NCBI GenBank assembly: GCA_027858865.1
Contig: JAQIBW010000053.1
Span: 1 to 18,156 of the forward strand
From: Sulfurimonas sp.
GTDB taxonomy: Bacteria > Campylobacterota > Campylobacteria > Campylobacterales > Sulfurimonadaceae
Length of the DNA: 18,156 nt
Direction: 5' to 3'
In this document: positions 7,005-14,706 of the stretch, one piece after another
How positions within the stretch are numbered: position 1 is the first letter of the stretch
Layout: each line of letters begins with the position of its first letter
Notes under the pieces: model-generated
What the model was told of the DNA's origin: nothing
The model's input: only the letters and a program-made list of their open reading frames with translations
Database searches by the model: none
Program-made: the position numbers and the translations under genes

Positions 7005-7017
7005 TATAATCATTATA
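7005..7017. promoter_or_regulatory. palindromic double -10 between ovoA and pgeF
   Basis: TATAATCATTATA is a perfect 13-base palindrome, so each strand reads TATAAT. On the plus strand it is preceded by TG with one base between (7002-7004), giving a consensus extended -10 for pgeF. On the minus strand the box lies 27 bases before the ovoA TTG, allowing a leader of about 20 bases that contains the AAAGG ribosome site. Predicted start sites fall near 7017 (plus) and 7005 (minus). One polymerase probably excludes another at such close quarters. No clear -35 is seen on either side. Confidence 0.6.
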
Positions 7018-7772
7018 TGAAAATTTATCAAAGTCCTATATTAAACCATTTCTCAAACCTAACTCATGCATTTACCACTAAGGATGGAGGAGTAAGTAAA
7101 AAACTTTACAATTCTTTAAACTTAGCCTTTCATGTCAACGACAATCTGCTTGATGTGACAAGAAACCATGAGCTTCTGGCATCTACACTAAAGTACAACA
7201 AAAGAACACTAGTTCACATGAAGCAAATTCATTCTGATTTAGTCCACATTGTAGATGAAACAGATGACTTTGATAATCCTCCTATTTGTGATGCTCTTAT
7301 AACAGACAAAACAAACATCCCGCTAATGGTTATGGTTGCTGACTGTAGTCCAATACTTTTTTATGACTCTAAAAAAGAGGTTATTGCTGTTGCACATGCT
7401 GGACGACAAGGTGCATTTAAAAACATAGTTAAAAATGTCATCAACTCATTTGTGAAAAACTATGGTTCAGATGCTAAGGATATTTCAGCTATTGTTGGTA
7501 CCAGTATAGGTGTTTGTTGTTATGAAGTTGGTAGTGAAATATATGAAGAAGCAAAAGAACTAGATTTGAATTATGCAATTCAAAAAAGAGATGCTAACTT
7601 TTATCTTGATATTAGCAAAATATTAAAATCTCAACTCTTAGCATCTGGAGTTAAAGAAGAAAATATAGAGTTCTCTAGTGAGTGCAGTTGCTGTAAAAAT
7701 GACATATATTTTTCATATAGAGCAGACGGAATTACCGGAAGATTTGCCGGTATATTAATGATGAGGGAGTAA
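7017..7772 (+). CDS. pgeF: peptidoglycan editing factor PgeF (YfiH/laccase-domain family)
   Basis: This 251-residue member of the YfiH family carries the copper/zinc site expected of it: H72 in HMKQIHSD, C110 in VADCSPI and H127 in VAHAGR. GTSIGVCCYEVG and CSCCKNDIYFSYR complete the signature. Homologues remove misincorporated residues from peptidoglycan precursors (PgeF), and some have been reported to act on purine nucleosides or polyphenols, so the natural substrate should be held loosely. The ATG at 7017 is the only plausible start near the family N terminus; the next methionine is residue 68. A consensus extended -10 ends only six bases before it, so the mRNA is probably leaderless, and no ribosome site precedes the ATG. 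The deaminase gene follows after 4 bases. Confidence 0.88.
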   Translation: MKIYQSPILNHFSNLTHAFTTKDGGVSKKLYNSLNLAFHVNDNLLDVTRNHELLASTLKYNKRTLVHMKQIHSDLVHIVDETDDFDNPPICDALITDKTNIPLMVMVADCSPILFYDSKKEVIAVAHAGRQGAFKNIVKNVINSFVKNYGSDAKDISAIVGTSIGVCCYEVGSEIYEEAKELDLNYAIQKRDANFYLDISKILKSQLLASGVKEENIEFSSECSCCKNDIYFSYRADGITGRFAGILMMRE

Positions 7773-7776
7773 TGGT

Positions 7777-8214
7777 ATGGATATATTTTTAGAAGAAGCA
7801 ATCAAAGAGGCAAAAAAAGGTTTATCAGAAGGTGGGATTCCTATTGGATCTGTACTTGTTATAGATGATAAAATAGTCGGACGCGGTCACAATAAACGTG
7901 TACAAAATTCAAGTGCAATTTTACATGCAGAGATGGATTGTTTAGAAAATGCCGGAAGATTAAAAGCGAGTGACTATAAAAAAGCAACTATCTATTCAAC
8001 TCTATCTCCATGCGACATGTGCAGCGGTGCGATACTTTTATATGGAATAAAAAGAGTCATTATCGGAGAAAACAAAACATTTCAAGGTCCTGAGAAGTAT
8101 GTAAAATCTCGAGGAGTAGAAGTGAAAGTTGTAAACAACAAAGAGTGTTGCGAACTTATGGAGTTTTTTATAAAAAAATCTCCAAAGTTATGGAATGAAG
8201 ATATTGGGGAATAA
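7777..8214 (+). CDS. zinc cytosine deaminase of the yeast Fcy1 type
   Basis: This 145-residue member of the CDA fold has zinc ligands H50, C79 and C82 and the proton shuttle E52, in HAEM and SPCDMC. Its overall pattern follows yeast cytosine deaminase Fcy1 closely: GGIPIGSVLV, GRGHNKR, LENAGRLK, TLSPCDMCSGAI, YGIKRVIIGEN, and the C-terminal WNEDIGE that in Fcy1 includes a tryptophan covering the active site (W139 here). Deamination of cytosine to uracil for pyrimidine salvage is therefore the favoured reaction. E. coli uses the unrelated amidohydrolase CodA for this step. A related substrate such as guanine or a modified base cannot be excluded. It is co-transcribed with pgeF, with GAGGGAG as a strong ribosome site before the ATG at 7777. 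Composition matches the neighbours. Confidence 0.83.
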   Translation: MDIFLEEAIKEAKKGLSEGGIPIGSVLVIDDKIVGRGHNKRVQNSSAILHAEMDCLENAGRLKASDYKKATIYSTLSPCDMCSGAILLYGIKRVIIGENKTFQGPEKYVKSRGVEVKVVNNKECCELMEFFIKKSPKLWNEDIGE

Positions 8215-8229
8215 AAGAGATATCTTATT

Positions 8230-8257
8230 GCTAAGAGAGTGCTTCAACTCTCTTAGC
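8230..8257. repeat. 11-bp inverted repeat spanning the dxs stop codon
   Basis: Two arms of 11 bases (8230-8240 and 8247-8257, GCTAAGAGAGT with its complement) flank a six-base loop, with the dxs TAG inside one arm. It lies between the convergent deaminase and dxs genes. A hairpin could form in either transcript, but no U-run follows directly on either side, so intrinsic termination is uncertain. It may instead protect the 3' end or act together with a factor. Confidence 0.45.
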
Positions 8258-10051
8258 TAGTTGTGCTGGAAGAAGGTTTAAAGATTCTTCTACCAGCTTT
8301 GTATTTCCATGAGTTATAAATTCATCTTCATACTCAAAACTTTCAACCTCTATATTTAAAATCTTCTCTTGTGCTAAAAACTCTAAGATGGCAGAACCAA
8401 CACCACCCATTTTTGAGCTGTCACTAAATACAAACCATTTTTTATGTTTAACTGCCATATTGCGAAGCATCTCTGCATCTAGCGGTTTTACAAATCTTAA
8501 ATCTAGTATGCTCACATCAGCATCCATAAGCTCTGCTGTCTCATACGCACGACCAACACCATTTCCATAACCTATGAAAAGTATGTTACTCTCATTAGAG
8601 CGAAGTAGTTGAGACTTAGCCAACTCAAATGCAACTGACTCTGGAAGGTCTGTCTCGGTAAAAGAACCTCTTGGATATCTAAGTGAACAAGGATGCTGAT
8701 ACTCGGCAGCAAATCCAAGTGCTTGATGAAATGATTTCTCATCTCTTGGAGCAAAAAGTGTCATATTTGGTACAGCTCTTAAAAAGCTGATATCAAAAAC
8801 ACCTTGATGAGTCTCCCCATCTTCTCCAACTATTCCAGCACGGTCAAGTGCAAAAACAACTGGTAAATCCATCAAACAAGTATCATGTATAACTTGGTCA
8901 TATCCACGTTGCAAAAATGTCGAGTAGATTGTACAAAATGGTTTAAAACCTTCTTTTGCTAAAGCTGACATAGATGTTACCGCATGTTGTTCTGCAATAG
9001 CCACATCCCAAAATCTATCAGGATAAGCTTCCATAAGTTCACTTAGTCCTGTTCCACTTGGCATTGCCGCCGTAGCGCCTACAATCTTGTCATCATTCTT
9101 TGCCAGATGCATTAGAGCTTCTGTGTAGATTTGTGTAGCACTCTTAGACGATGCTTTCTTTGAACTATGTCCGTTACTTAAGTCAAAAGGACCAACCCCA
9201 TGCCATTTTTCTTCTTTACCTTCTGCAATATCATAACCCTTACCCTTAATAGTTTGAGCATGAATAATTACAGGCTGATTAAGTCTTTTTGCTGTTTGCA
9301 TTATTTCAATGAGTTGAGTTAAATTGTGTCCATCAACGGGACCAATATAATTTATACCCATCTCCTCAAACAACATACCAGGAGTAATGAGCTTTAGAGA
9401 CTCTTCCATTCTCTTGGCAATATAATGAGCACCTTCACCAAAGTTATCTACAAAGTTTTCAGTATGTTTTTTAAACTTTTGATAAAACGGAGATGCCATT
9501 GCTGAGCTTAACATTCTACTAATTGCACCAATTGGCTTTGCTATACTCATCTCATTATCATTTAGTATGATAACCATTGGGTACTTTCTATCGCCTAACT
9601 CATTTAATGCTTCATAGACCATACCGGCTGTCATAGAACCATCACCTATCATAACAACAGGAACTCTACTTGTTTGCTCTTTTTTAAGAGCGATAGCTTT
9701 AGCAGCACCAACTCCTAAAGATATAGATGTTGAACTGTGTCCTGCAACAAAATAATCATGCTCTGATTCGCTAGGTTTTGTGTAACCGCATGTTCCACCA
9801 AACTGACGTAGTGTATCGAACTCATCCCATCTGTCAGTTAGAAGTTTATGTGCATATGATTGATGTGAAACATCAAAGATAAATGGGTCTTTTTTAGAAT
9901 CAAACACCTTGTGCATTGCTACTATTATTTCAGTTGCACCAAGTGTTGAACTTAAGTGTCCACCATTTTTACTAACAACTCTTAAAATTTCTTCTCTTAT
10001 ATCTTGACAAAGAGTTTCTAACTCTTTAATACTTTTTTCTTTTATATTCAT
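8231..10051 (-). CDS. dxs: 1-deoxy-D-xylulose-5-phosphate synthase
   Basis: Dxs condenses pyruvate and glyceraldehyde 3-phosphate with thiamine diphosphate, the first step of the methylerythritol phosphate isoprenoid route; the product also feeds thiamine and pyridoxal synthesis. It is 606 residues, close to the usual 600-630. Visible features are GGHLSS (H32), HSSTSISLG (H105), the thiamine diphosphate/magnesium motif GDGSM running to N150, catalytic E354 in AEQHAVT, and DRAGIVGEDGETHQG. The ATG at 10051 follows fliH by 6 bases, making it the last gene of the long minus-strand run. Its stop lies within an inverted repeat, and it meets the deaminase gene tail to tail. Placement after fliH matches the arrangement I recall in Campylobacter. 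Confidence 0.96.
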   Translation of the reverse strand: MNIKEKSIKELETLCQDIREEILRVVSKNGGHLSSTLGATEIIVAMHKVFDSKKDPFIFDVSHQSYAHKLLTDRWDEFDTLRQFGGTCGYTKPSESEHDYFVAGHSSTSISLGVGAAKAIALKKEQTSRVPVVMIGDGSMTAGMVYEALNELGDRKYPMVIILNDNEMSIAKPIGAISRMLSSAMASPFYQKFKKHTENFVDNFGEGAHYIAKRMEESLKLITPGMLFEEMGINYIGPVDGHNLTQLIEIMQTAKRLNQPVIIHAQTIKGKGYDIAEGKEEKWHGVGPFDLSNGHSSKKASSKSATQIYTEALMHLAKNDDKIVGATAAMPSGTGLSELMEAYPDRFWDVAIAEQHAVTSMSALAKEGFKPFCTIYSTFLQRGYDQVIHDTCLMDLPVVFALDRAGIVGEDGETHQGVFDISFLRAVPNMTLFAPRDEKSFHQALGFAAEYQHPCSLRYPRGSFTETDLPESVAFELAKSQLLRSNESNILFIGYGNGVGRAYETAELMDADVSILDLRFVKPLDAEMLRNMAVKHKKWFVFSDSSKMGGVGSAILEFLAQEKILNIEVESFEYEDEFITHGNTKLVEESLNLLPAQLAKRVEALS

Positions 10052-10057
10052 ATTGTT

Positions 10058-10846
10058 TTATTCACTTAGGGCTGCTCTTTTTACTCTCTCAAATCTTTTT
10101 GAGATCTGTGCGTCTATATTTCCTGCATCACTGATGGCAATAACACCACCTTCACTTACAGCACTGTCTGAGACAATACTAACATGCTCCAGTAAACCAA
10201 TCTTTTGAGATATCTCTCCATGGTTTTTAGGGTTTACTTTTAATGTTATTTTCGAAGCACTCTGTAACTCTTTTATAAGTTCTCTTGAAAGAACCTCAGC
10301 TATAGCAGTTGAACTCTCATTTAACTCAATATTAATAACCTCTTTAGAGATATCAAGAGCCGCACTAACCAACTCACTTTTGATACCCTCTAAGGCTTTT
10401 TCATAATCGTGCGCACTAGCTTCCAATGTTGCTACAGAAGCAGAAAACTGGGCTAAACCATTTGCCATGTTAGTGTCTTTATCTTTTTGAGCTTGTTCTT
10501 TCCCCTCTTGTATACCTTCGTTAAAAGATTCCGTCTTTACTTTTTCAAGTTCTTTCAAATGCTCTTCACTCATAGATTCTAACTTCATCTGAAGCTTTAT
10601 AAAATTTGATGACATTTCATCAGTTTTTTTCATCAACGATTCTATGAGTGAGTCTTTTGAATTTTGGCTCATAGCGCTAGAATCTATATCACTATCACTG
10701 TCTCTTAAACCTGGATTATTATCTTTTGTAAGAGTTGTCTTCTCAGGTTCTTCTTCATGTCCTGTAGCACCCATAGGTAAAACCTTGAAGGTGTACTTAT
10801 CTACGTTATATTGGGTTAGTCTATCGCTTGAGATTACAGTTGCCAT
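10058..10846 (-). CDS. fliH: flagellar export ATPase regulator FliH
   Basis: FliH binds and restrains the FliI ATPase and brings it to the export gate through its N terminus. This protein is 262 residues. The first ~60 residues are polar and low in predicted order. A coiled-coil region runs from about 65 to 150 and includes the GIQEG motif (G111, G115), part of the GxxxG-type helix packing characteristic of FliH. The C-terminal domain resembles the FliH/V-ATPase subunit E fold, with EGGVIAISDAGNIDAQISKR near the end matching the usual closing region. It lies 9 bases after fliG and 6 before dxs. FliH sequences drift widely, so identification rests on both the motifs and its place after fliF-fliG. 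Confidence 0.88.
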   Translation of the reverse strand: MATVISSDRLTQYNVDKYTFKVLPMGATGHEEEPEKTTLTKDNNPGLRDSDSDIDSSAMSQNSKDSLIESLMKKTDEMSSNFIKLQMKLESMSEEHLKELEKVKTESFNEGIQEGKEQAQKDKDTNMANGLAQFSASVATLEASAHDYEKALEGIKSELVSAALDISKEVINIELNESSTAIAEVLSRELIKELQSASKITLKVNPKNHGEISQKIGLLEHVSIVSDSAVSEGGVIAISDAGNIDAQISKRFERVKRAALSE

Positions 10847-10855
10847 AACAAATAC

Positions 10856-11881
10856 CTACTCTACCATCTCGTCAGTTGAACCCATTTGTATTGTTCCTGC
10901 TTCTGCAAGTCCATTAACAACTTCAACAATTTTTCTCTGAGCATTCTCAACATCTTTCATTTTAACAGCACCTAGGAACTGCATCTCTTCATCAAAGGCG
11001 TCTCTAGCTCTCTCACTCATTGCAGAGAAAAATTTCTCTTTAAGCTCTTCAGGTGCGCTTTTAAGACCTAGCATAAGTTCTTTTTTATCTACAGTTTTTA
11101 GAATCTCTGTAATAGCATTTTTGTCTAAAGTTACAATATCCTCAAATGTAAACATCATCTCTTTAATTAGAGTTGCAAGCTCTTTATCAACTTGCTCAAC
11201 TTGAGAAAGTGTAGCTTTTGCTGACTTAGCACCAAGACGATTAAAGATATCTGCAACAGCTCTCGGTCCACCAACTTCAACTTTATAAGAAGCAAGAGAC
11301 TCAAGTTTAGATTCTAAAACAGCAGAGACTCTTTTAATAACAGAAGGCGAGATATCTCCAAGTTTTGCCATTCTCATAGCAACTTCAGAACGTAAATCAT
11401 CAGGGAAAAATTGCAGAGTATCTGCCGCTTCTGTAGCATCCATATGAGCTAAAATAAGAGCAATTGTCTGTGGATGCTCGGTAACAATAAAGTCTGATAA
11501 CTGATGAGGCTTGATTTTTGAAAGGTATGAAAAGTTTTGAGTATTTTGCATGCTTTTTGACAGTTTTTCTAAGACTTTTTTTGCTTCTTCAGGTCCAAGA
11601 GTTCTATAAAGAAGCTCTCTTGCATATTCCATACCACCAGTAGTAAGGAACTGTCCTGATTGAAAGATTGCATGAAACTCTTCAAGTATTGCAGTTGCAA
11701 CCGCTTTTTCTACCGATCTATTACTTGCTATATATTTTGATACTTCAGTAATAGCATCTACTCTCATATTTGAGAAAATTGCTGCAGTTGATTCTTCACC
11801 GAGTTGCATTAGTAAAATAGCAATTTTTTCTGCCATACTCATTTCATCAAAAGATGCTTGCTGTGTTGGACTTAAATTCAT
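10856..11881 (-). CDS. fliG: flagellar motor switch protein FliG
   Basis: FliG sits on the MS ring and converts stator work into rotation. The 341-residue length is typical. The N-terminal FliF-binding domain (MAEKIAILLMQLGEE), the middle domain with the conserved EHPQ (135-138) that contacts FliM, and the C-terminal torque domain are all present. Near the C terminus, the charged helix (SERARDAFDEEMQFLG) carries the arginine and acidic residues that face the stator. Its ATG shares one base with the fliF stop (TAATG at 11881), so translation is coupled to FliF, which fits their fixed assembly ratio. No truncation or unusual residue is seen. Confidence 0.96.
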   Translation of the reverse strand: MNLSPTQQASFDEMSMAEKIAILLMQLGEESTAAIFSNMRVDAITEVSKYIASNRSVEKAVATAILEEFHAIFQSGQFLTTGGMEYARELLYRTLGPEEAKKVLEKLSKSMQNTQNFSYLSKIKPHQLSDFIVTEHPQTIALILAHMDATEAADTLQFFPDDLRSEVAMRMAKLGDISPSVIKRVSAVLESKLESLASYKVEVGGPRAVADIFNRLGAKSAKATLSQVEQVDKELATLIKEMMFTFEDIVTLDKNAITEILKTVDKKELMLGLKSAPEELKEKFFSAMSERARDAFDEEMQFLGAVKMKDVENAQRKIVEVVNGLAEAGTIQMGSTDEMVE

Positions 11882-13593
11882 TATCTTGACCTCTTTTCTC
11901 TAACAACTTCTTCTTCTTCGGTTAAGAGTGATTGAAGTAGTGATGCTATCTCTTCCGGTCCATCTTCAGCCATAGTTCTAACTTTTTCAAGTAATACTTC
12001 GTGTTTTAGTTCATCTTCGTTAAAGCCTTCACCAACGCCAAGTTGACTCTCAACTTTTTTACGCATCTGTTGAACTTTTTCTACTAAGTCTTCTTCTTCA
12101 TCATCATCTATATCAAGTGTTGGACGATCAAGTTCATCCTCTTCTTTAGATACTTCAAGCATTCTCATAGCAAATGGAGATATGACTTTTTTATACACGA
12201 TAAGTAACAGGATAAGAACAAATAAATACTTAAACCCTCCAGAAAAAGGTGCTAAATAAGTCTGACTAAATGTAACCGCTTGAGACACCCCATCAGCTTC
12301 AATACGAGAGTTACTTCTTTTGAACTGCAGATTTTTTACGCTTATTTCATCGCCTCTAGCTTCACTGATACCGATAGAACGGCTAACTAATGAGGACAGA
12401 GCTTCTAAGTCACTCTCTTGAAGTGGCTCATACTCAAGAGCATCGGTTGATTTACCTTCTTCATCTAACTTAAACTTATATTTACCATCTACAATAACAG
12501 CTGCACTAATTCTTTTTATACGTGCAAACTGAGATTTTTTAGTAGATACCGTTTTACCAACTTCATAATTAGTCGTACCCGTATTCTTTTCATATTTTTC
12601 ACTAGTTTGATTACTTTTGAGTCCTTGAACCGGACCAATATTACTTACAGTACCTGGAACTCCTCCTACCTCAGCGGGAGAACCACCTTCTCTTTTTTCT
12701 TCACTAACTTGTTCGCTTCTTACAACATTTTCAGGATCAAAAGTTTCAGAAGTAGAGTTTTGAATAGAAAAATCAAACTCAATAGTTACTTGAGCAACTA
12801 CTTTTTCATTTCCACCAACAAATGGAGAAATAACTTGCATGATCTTTCTTTGTCTCTTTCTCTCTTCTTTTGTTTTAAACTTCTGCTGAACAGATGACAA
12901 CTCACCCATCTGAGCCATTTCATCTTCATCACCAAGGGTTTCCCCATCGCTGTTGATAAGCATAACATTTTCAGAAGTAAGTTTTGGGACAGCGGCGGAG
13001 ACAAGATTTTTAATACCGCGTATCTGTTTAGATGTTAGTCTTTGACCTTCAACCATTTGAACCATAACCGAAGCACTTGGATCAACTTGTTTTGCAATAA
13101 AAAGAGTATCTTTTGGAAGAGCAAGACTTACACTCGCAGATTCAATTGGAACAAGAGCATTGATAGTTCTTGAAAGTTCACCTTCTAATGCACGAAGATA
13201 TTTAACATTTTGATCAAAACTAGTAGCACCAAACTCCTGTGTATCAAAAAGTTCAAATCCTACACCACTGTTTTTAGGAATGCCCATAGAAGCAATTGTA
13301 ATGCGCTCTTTATAAACTATATCTTTAGGAACTTTGATAATATTGTTATCTTCTAGTTTATATTTTATTCCATCTTTTTCCAATTGATCAACAATCTTAG
13401 CTGCATCTTCTGAGCTTAGGGAATTAAAAAGAATTTCATATGAATCATCTGTAGTTTTTTTAGCCGTATAAACAACCATAAAAATAAGAAATGAGACTAT
13501 ACCAATAATAGCAGCAGCAATAATAATTCTCTGCTGTTTTGTTAGCTTTGTATAAAGAACAACTAACTGAGAAAAAAGTATCTTAAAATCCAT
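11881..13593 (-). CDS. fliF: flagellar MS-ring protein FliF
   Basis: FliF forms the MS ring, the membrane base on which the switch, rod and export gate are built. It is 570 residues, with membrane helices at about 23-43 and 455-472 flanking a large periplasmic part. LFNSLSSEDAAKIVDQLE and the following YKLEDNNIIKVP strands belong to the first ring-building motif; the SASVSLALPKDTLF segment is the highly conserved YscJ-type region. The acidic cytoplasmic tail (LDIDDDEEEDLVEK and beyond) and the last ~40 residues are where FliG binds. It starts 18 bases after hisC, with GGGAAG as a close ribosome site, and no strong separate promoter is obvious, so it is probably transcribed with the biosynthetic genes upstream. 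Confidence 0.97.
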   Translation of the reverse strand: MDFKILFSQLVVLYTKLTKQQRIIIAAAIIGIVSFLIFMVVYTAKKTTDDSYEILFNSLSSEDAAKIVDQLEKDGIKYKLEDNNIIKVPKDIVYKERITIASMGIPKNSGVGFELFDTQEFGATSFDQNVKYLRALEGELSRTINALVPIESASVSLALPKDTLFIAKQVDPSASVMVQMVEGQRLTSKQIRGIKNLVSAAVPKLTSENVMLINSDGETLGDEDEMAQMGELSSVQQKFKTKEERKRQRKIMQVISPFVGGNEKVVAQVTIEFDFSIQNSTSETFDPENVVRSEQVSEEKREGGSPAEVGGVPGTVSNIGPVQGLKSNQTSEKYEKNTGTTNYEVGKTVSTKKSQFARIKRISAAVIVDGKYKFKLDEEGKSTDALEYEPLQESDLEALSSLVSRSIGISEARGDEISVKNLQFKRSNSRIEADGVSQAVTFSQTYLAPFSGGFKYLFVLILLLIVYKKVISPFAMRMLEVSKEEDELDRPTLDIDDDEEEDLVEKVQQMRKKVESQLGVGEGFNEDELKHEVLLEKVRTMAEDGPEEIASLLQSLLTEEEEVVREKRSR

Positions 13594-13611
13594 TAACTTC
13601 CCATTTTATAA

Positions 13612-14706
13612 TTACAAAATTTCTGATGCTAGTTCAAAAAAGCGAGTATTTTGCTCCCCTGTTCCAACAGTTACTCTAATCGCGTTCATACTGTATCCGC
13701 TAAGATCTCTAACTATCATCCCACGTTTTAAAAGAAGGTCTGCAACTAAAGAAGATTTTTGGTTCGGATTTAGACATAAAGTAACAAAATTTGTATAGCT
13801 GTTTATTATATCTATTTTTTGCTCTTTTGCAAACTCTTCATAGCGTTTCATCTCATTAAAGTTATCAACTACACTTTTATTTACAAATTCCTCATCTTTT
13901 AGGGCAACTGTTGCAGCTTCTAAAGATAGTGTTGTAATGTTAAAAGGAGGTCTAAGTTTGTAAAGCTCTTTTATAATCTTAGCATCTGCAATACCGTAAC
14001 CAACACGCATCCCACCAAGTCCATAAGCTTTTGAAAAAGTTCCAAGATAGATTACATTTTCAAACTGTTCTACAATTTCTTTTGGTTTTACTTCTTTAGT
14101 TCTGTCCTTAATTAATGCATACTCCATGTAAGCTCCGTCTACTACTACTAGTGTATCATTATCTATTTTTTTAAGAAAATCAAACAGTTTTGAGGCTTCT
14201 ATTGCGTCACCGGTTGGATTGTTAGGAGTACATAGAAAAATTATAGAAGGTTTCTCTTCTTGGTAAATCTTATAAAACTCATCTAAATCATGCTCTTGTG
14301 AGTATGTTCTTAAAATCTCTGCACCTACGTGTTTTGCATAGATCTCATACATAGCAAATGTAACAGAGTTCATAAGTATTTTAGATTCTGAGTTTGCTTT
14401 TGCATGGATTAAAAACTCGATAACCTGATCACTACCTGATCCAATGATTACATTATCATCTTCTACGTCAAACCTTTTACTTAATGAGCTTTTCAGAGCC
14501 ATCATAGAGTCATCAGGATATAGAGCCATTTTGGAAATTATTTTTGATACAGCTTCTTGAACTTTTAGCGAACAACCATTTGGATTTTCATTACTGGCAA
14601 GTTTAATAATATCTTTGGGTTGGATACCAAACTCTCTTACAACTAACTCTATCGGCTTTCCTGCCTCATAGTTTTTTATATCTTTCATTTTAGAATTAAA
14701 TTTCAT
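13612..14706 (-). CDS. hisC: histidinol-phosphate aminotransferase HisC
   Basis: HisC transfers the amino group from glutamate to imidazole-acetol phosphate in histidine synthesis, and family members can also aminate aromatic keto acids. The start is put at the ATG at 14706, since AAAGG precedes it by six bases; the in-frame GTG at 14712 overlaps that ribosome site. This gives 364 residues. Visible features are KLASNENPNG, CTPNNPTG (N162), VVDGAYMEY (D190, Y193), the PLP lysine K226 in TFSKAYGLGGMRVGYG, and a closing IRVTVGTGEQNTRF with the substrate-binding arginine. It overlaps pheA by 11 bases. The neighbouring pheA product makes phenylpyruvate, so this enzyme may also serve phenylalanine synthesis; that is inference. 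Confidence 0.93.
   Translation of the reverse strand: MKFNSKMKDIKNYEAGKPIELVVREFGIQPKDIIKLASNENPNGCSLKVQEAVSKIISKMALYPDDSMMALKSSLSKRFDVEDDNVIIGSGSDQVIEFLIHAKANSESKILMNSVTFAMYEIYAKHVGAEILRTYSQEHDLDEFYKIYQEEKPSIIFLCTPNNPTGDAIEASKLFDFLKKIDNDTLVVVDGAYMEYALIKDRTKEVKPKEIVEQFENVIYLGTFSKAYGLGGMRVGYGIADAKIIKELYKLRPPFNITTLSLEAATVALKDEEFVNKSVVDNFNEMKRYEEFAKEQKIDIINSYTNFVTLCLNPNQKSSLVADLLLKRGMIVRDLSGYSMNAIRVTVGTGEQNTRFFELASEIL

Noticed and set aside
7777..8214. Recent transfer of the deaminase gene from a fungus
   Set aside because: Base composition and codon use match neighbouring genes and it is neatly placed in a bacterial operon; similarity to Fcy1 more likely reflects an old shared family.
10644..10940. 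98-residue plus-strand frame across the fliH-fliG junction
   Set aside because: Antisense to two confidently identified flagellar genes, serine/leucine-rich, without a ribosome site.
12607..12897. 96-residue plus-strand frame inside fliF
   Set aside because: Antisense to the periplasmic region of FliF; its S/F/L/N-rich composition is what reverse reading of K/E/R codons gives.
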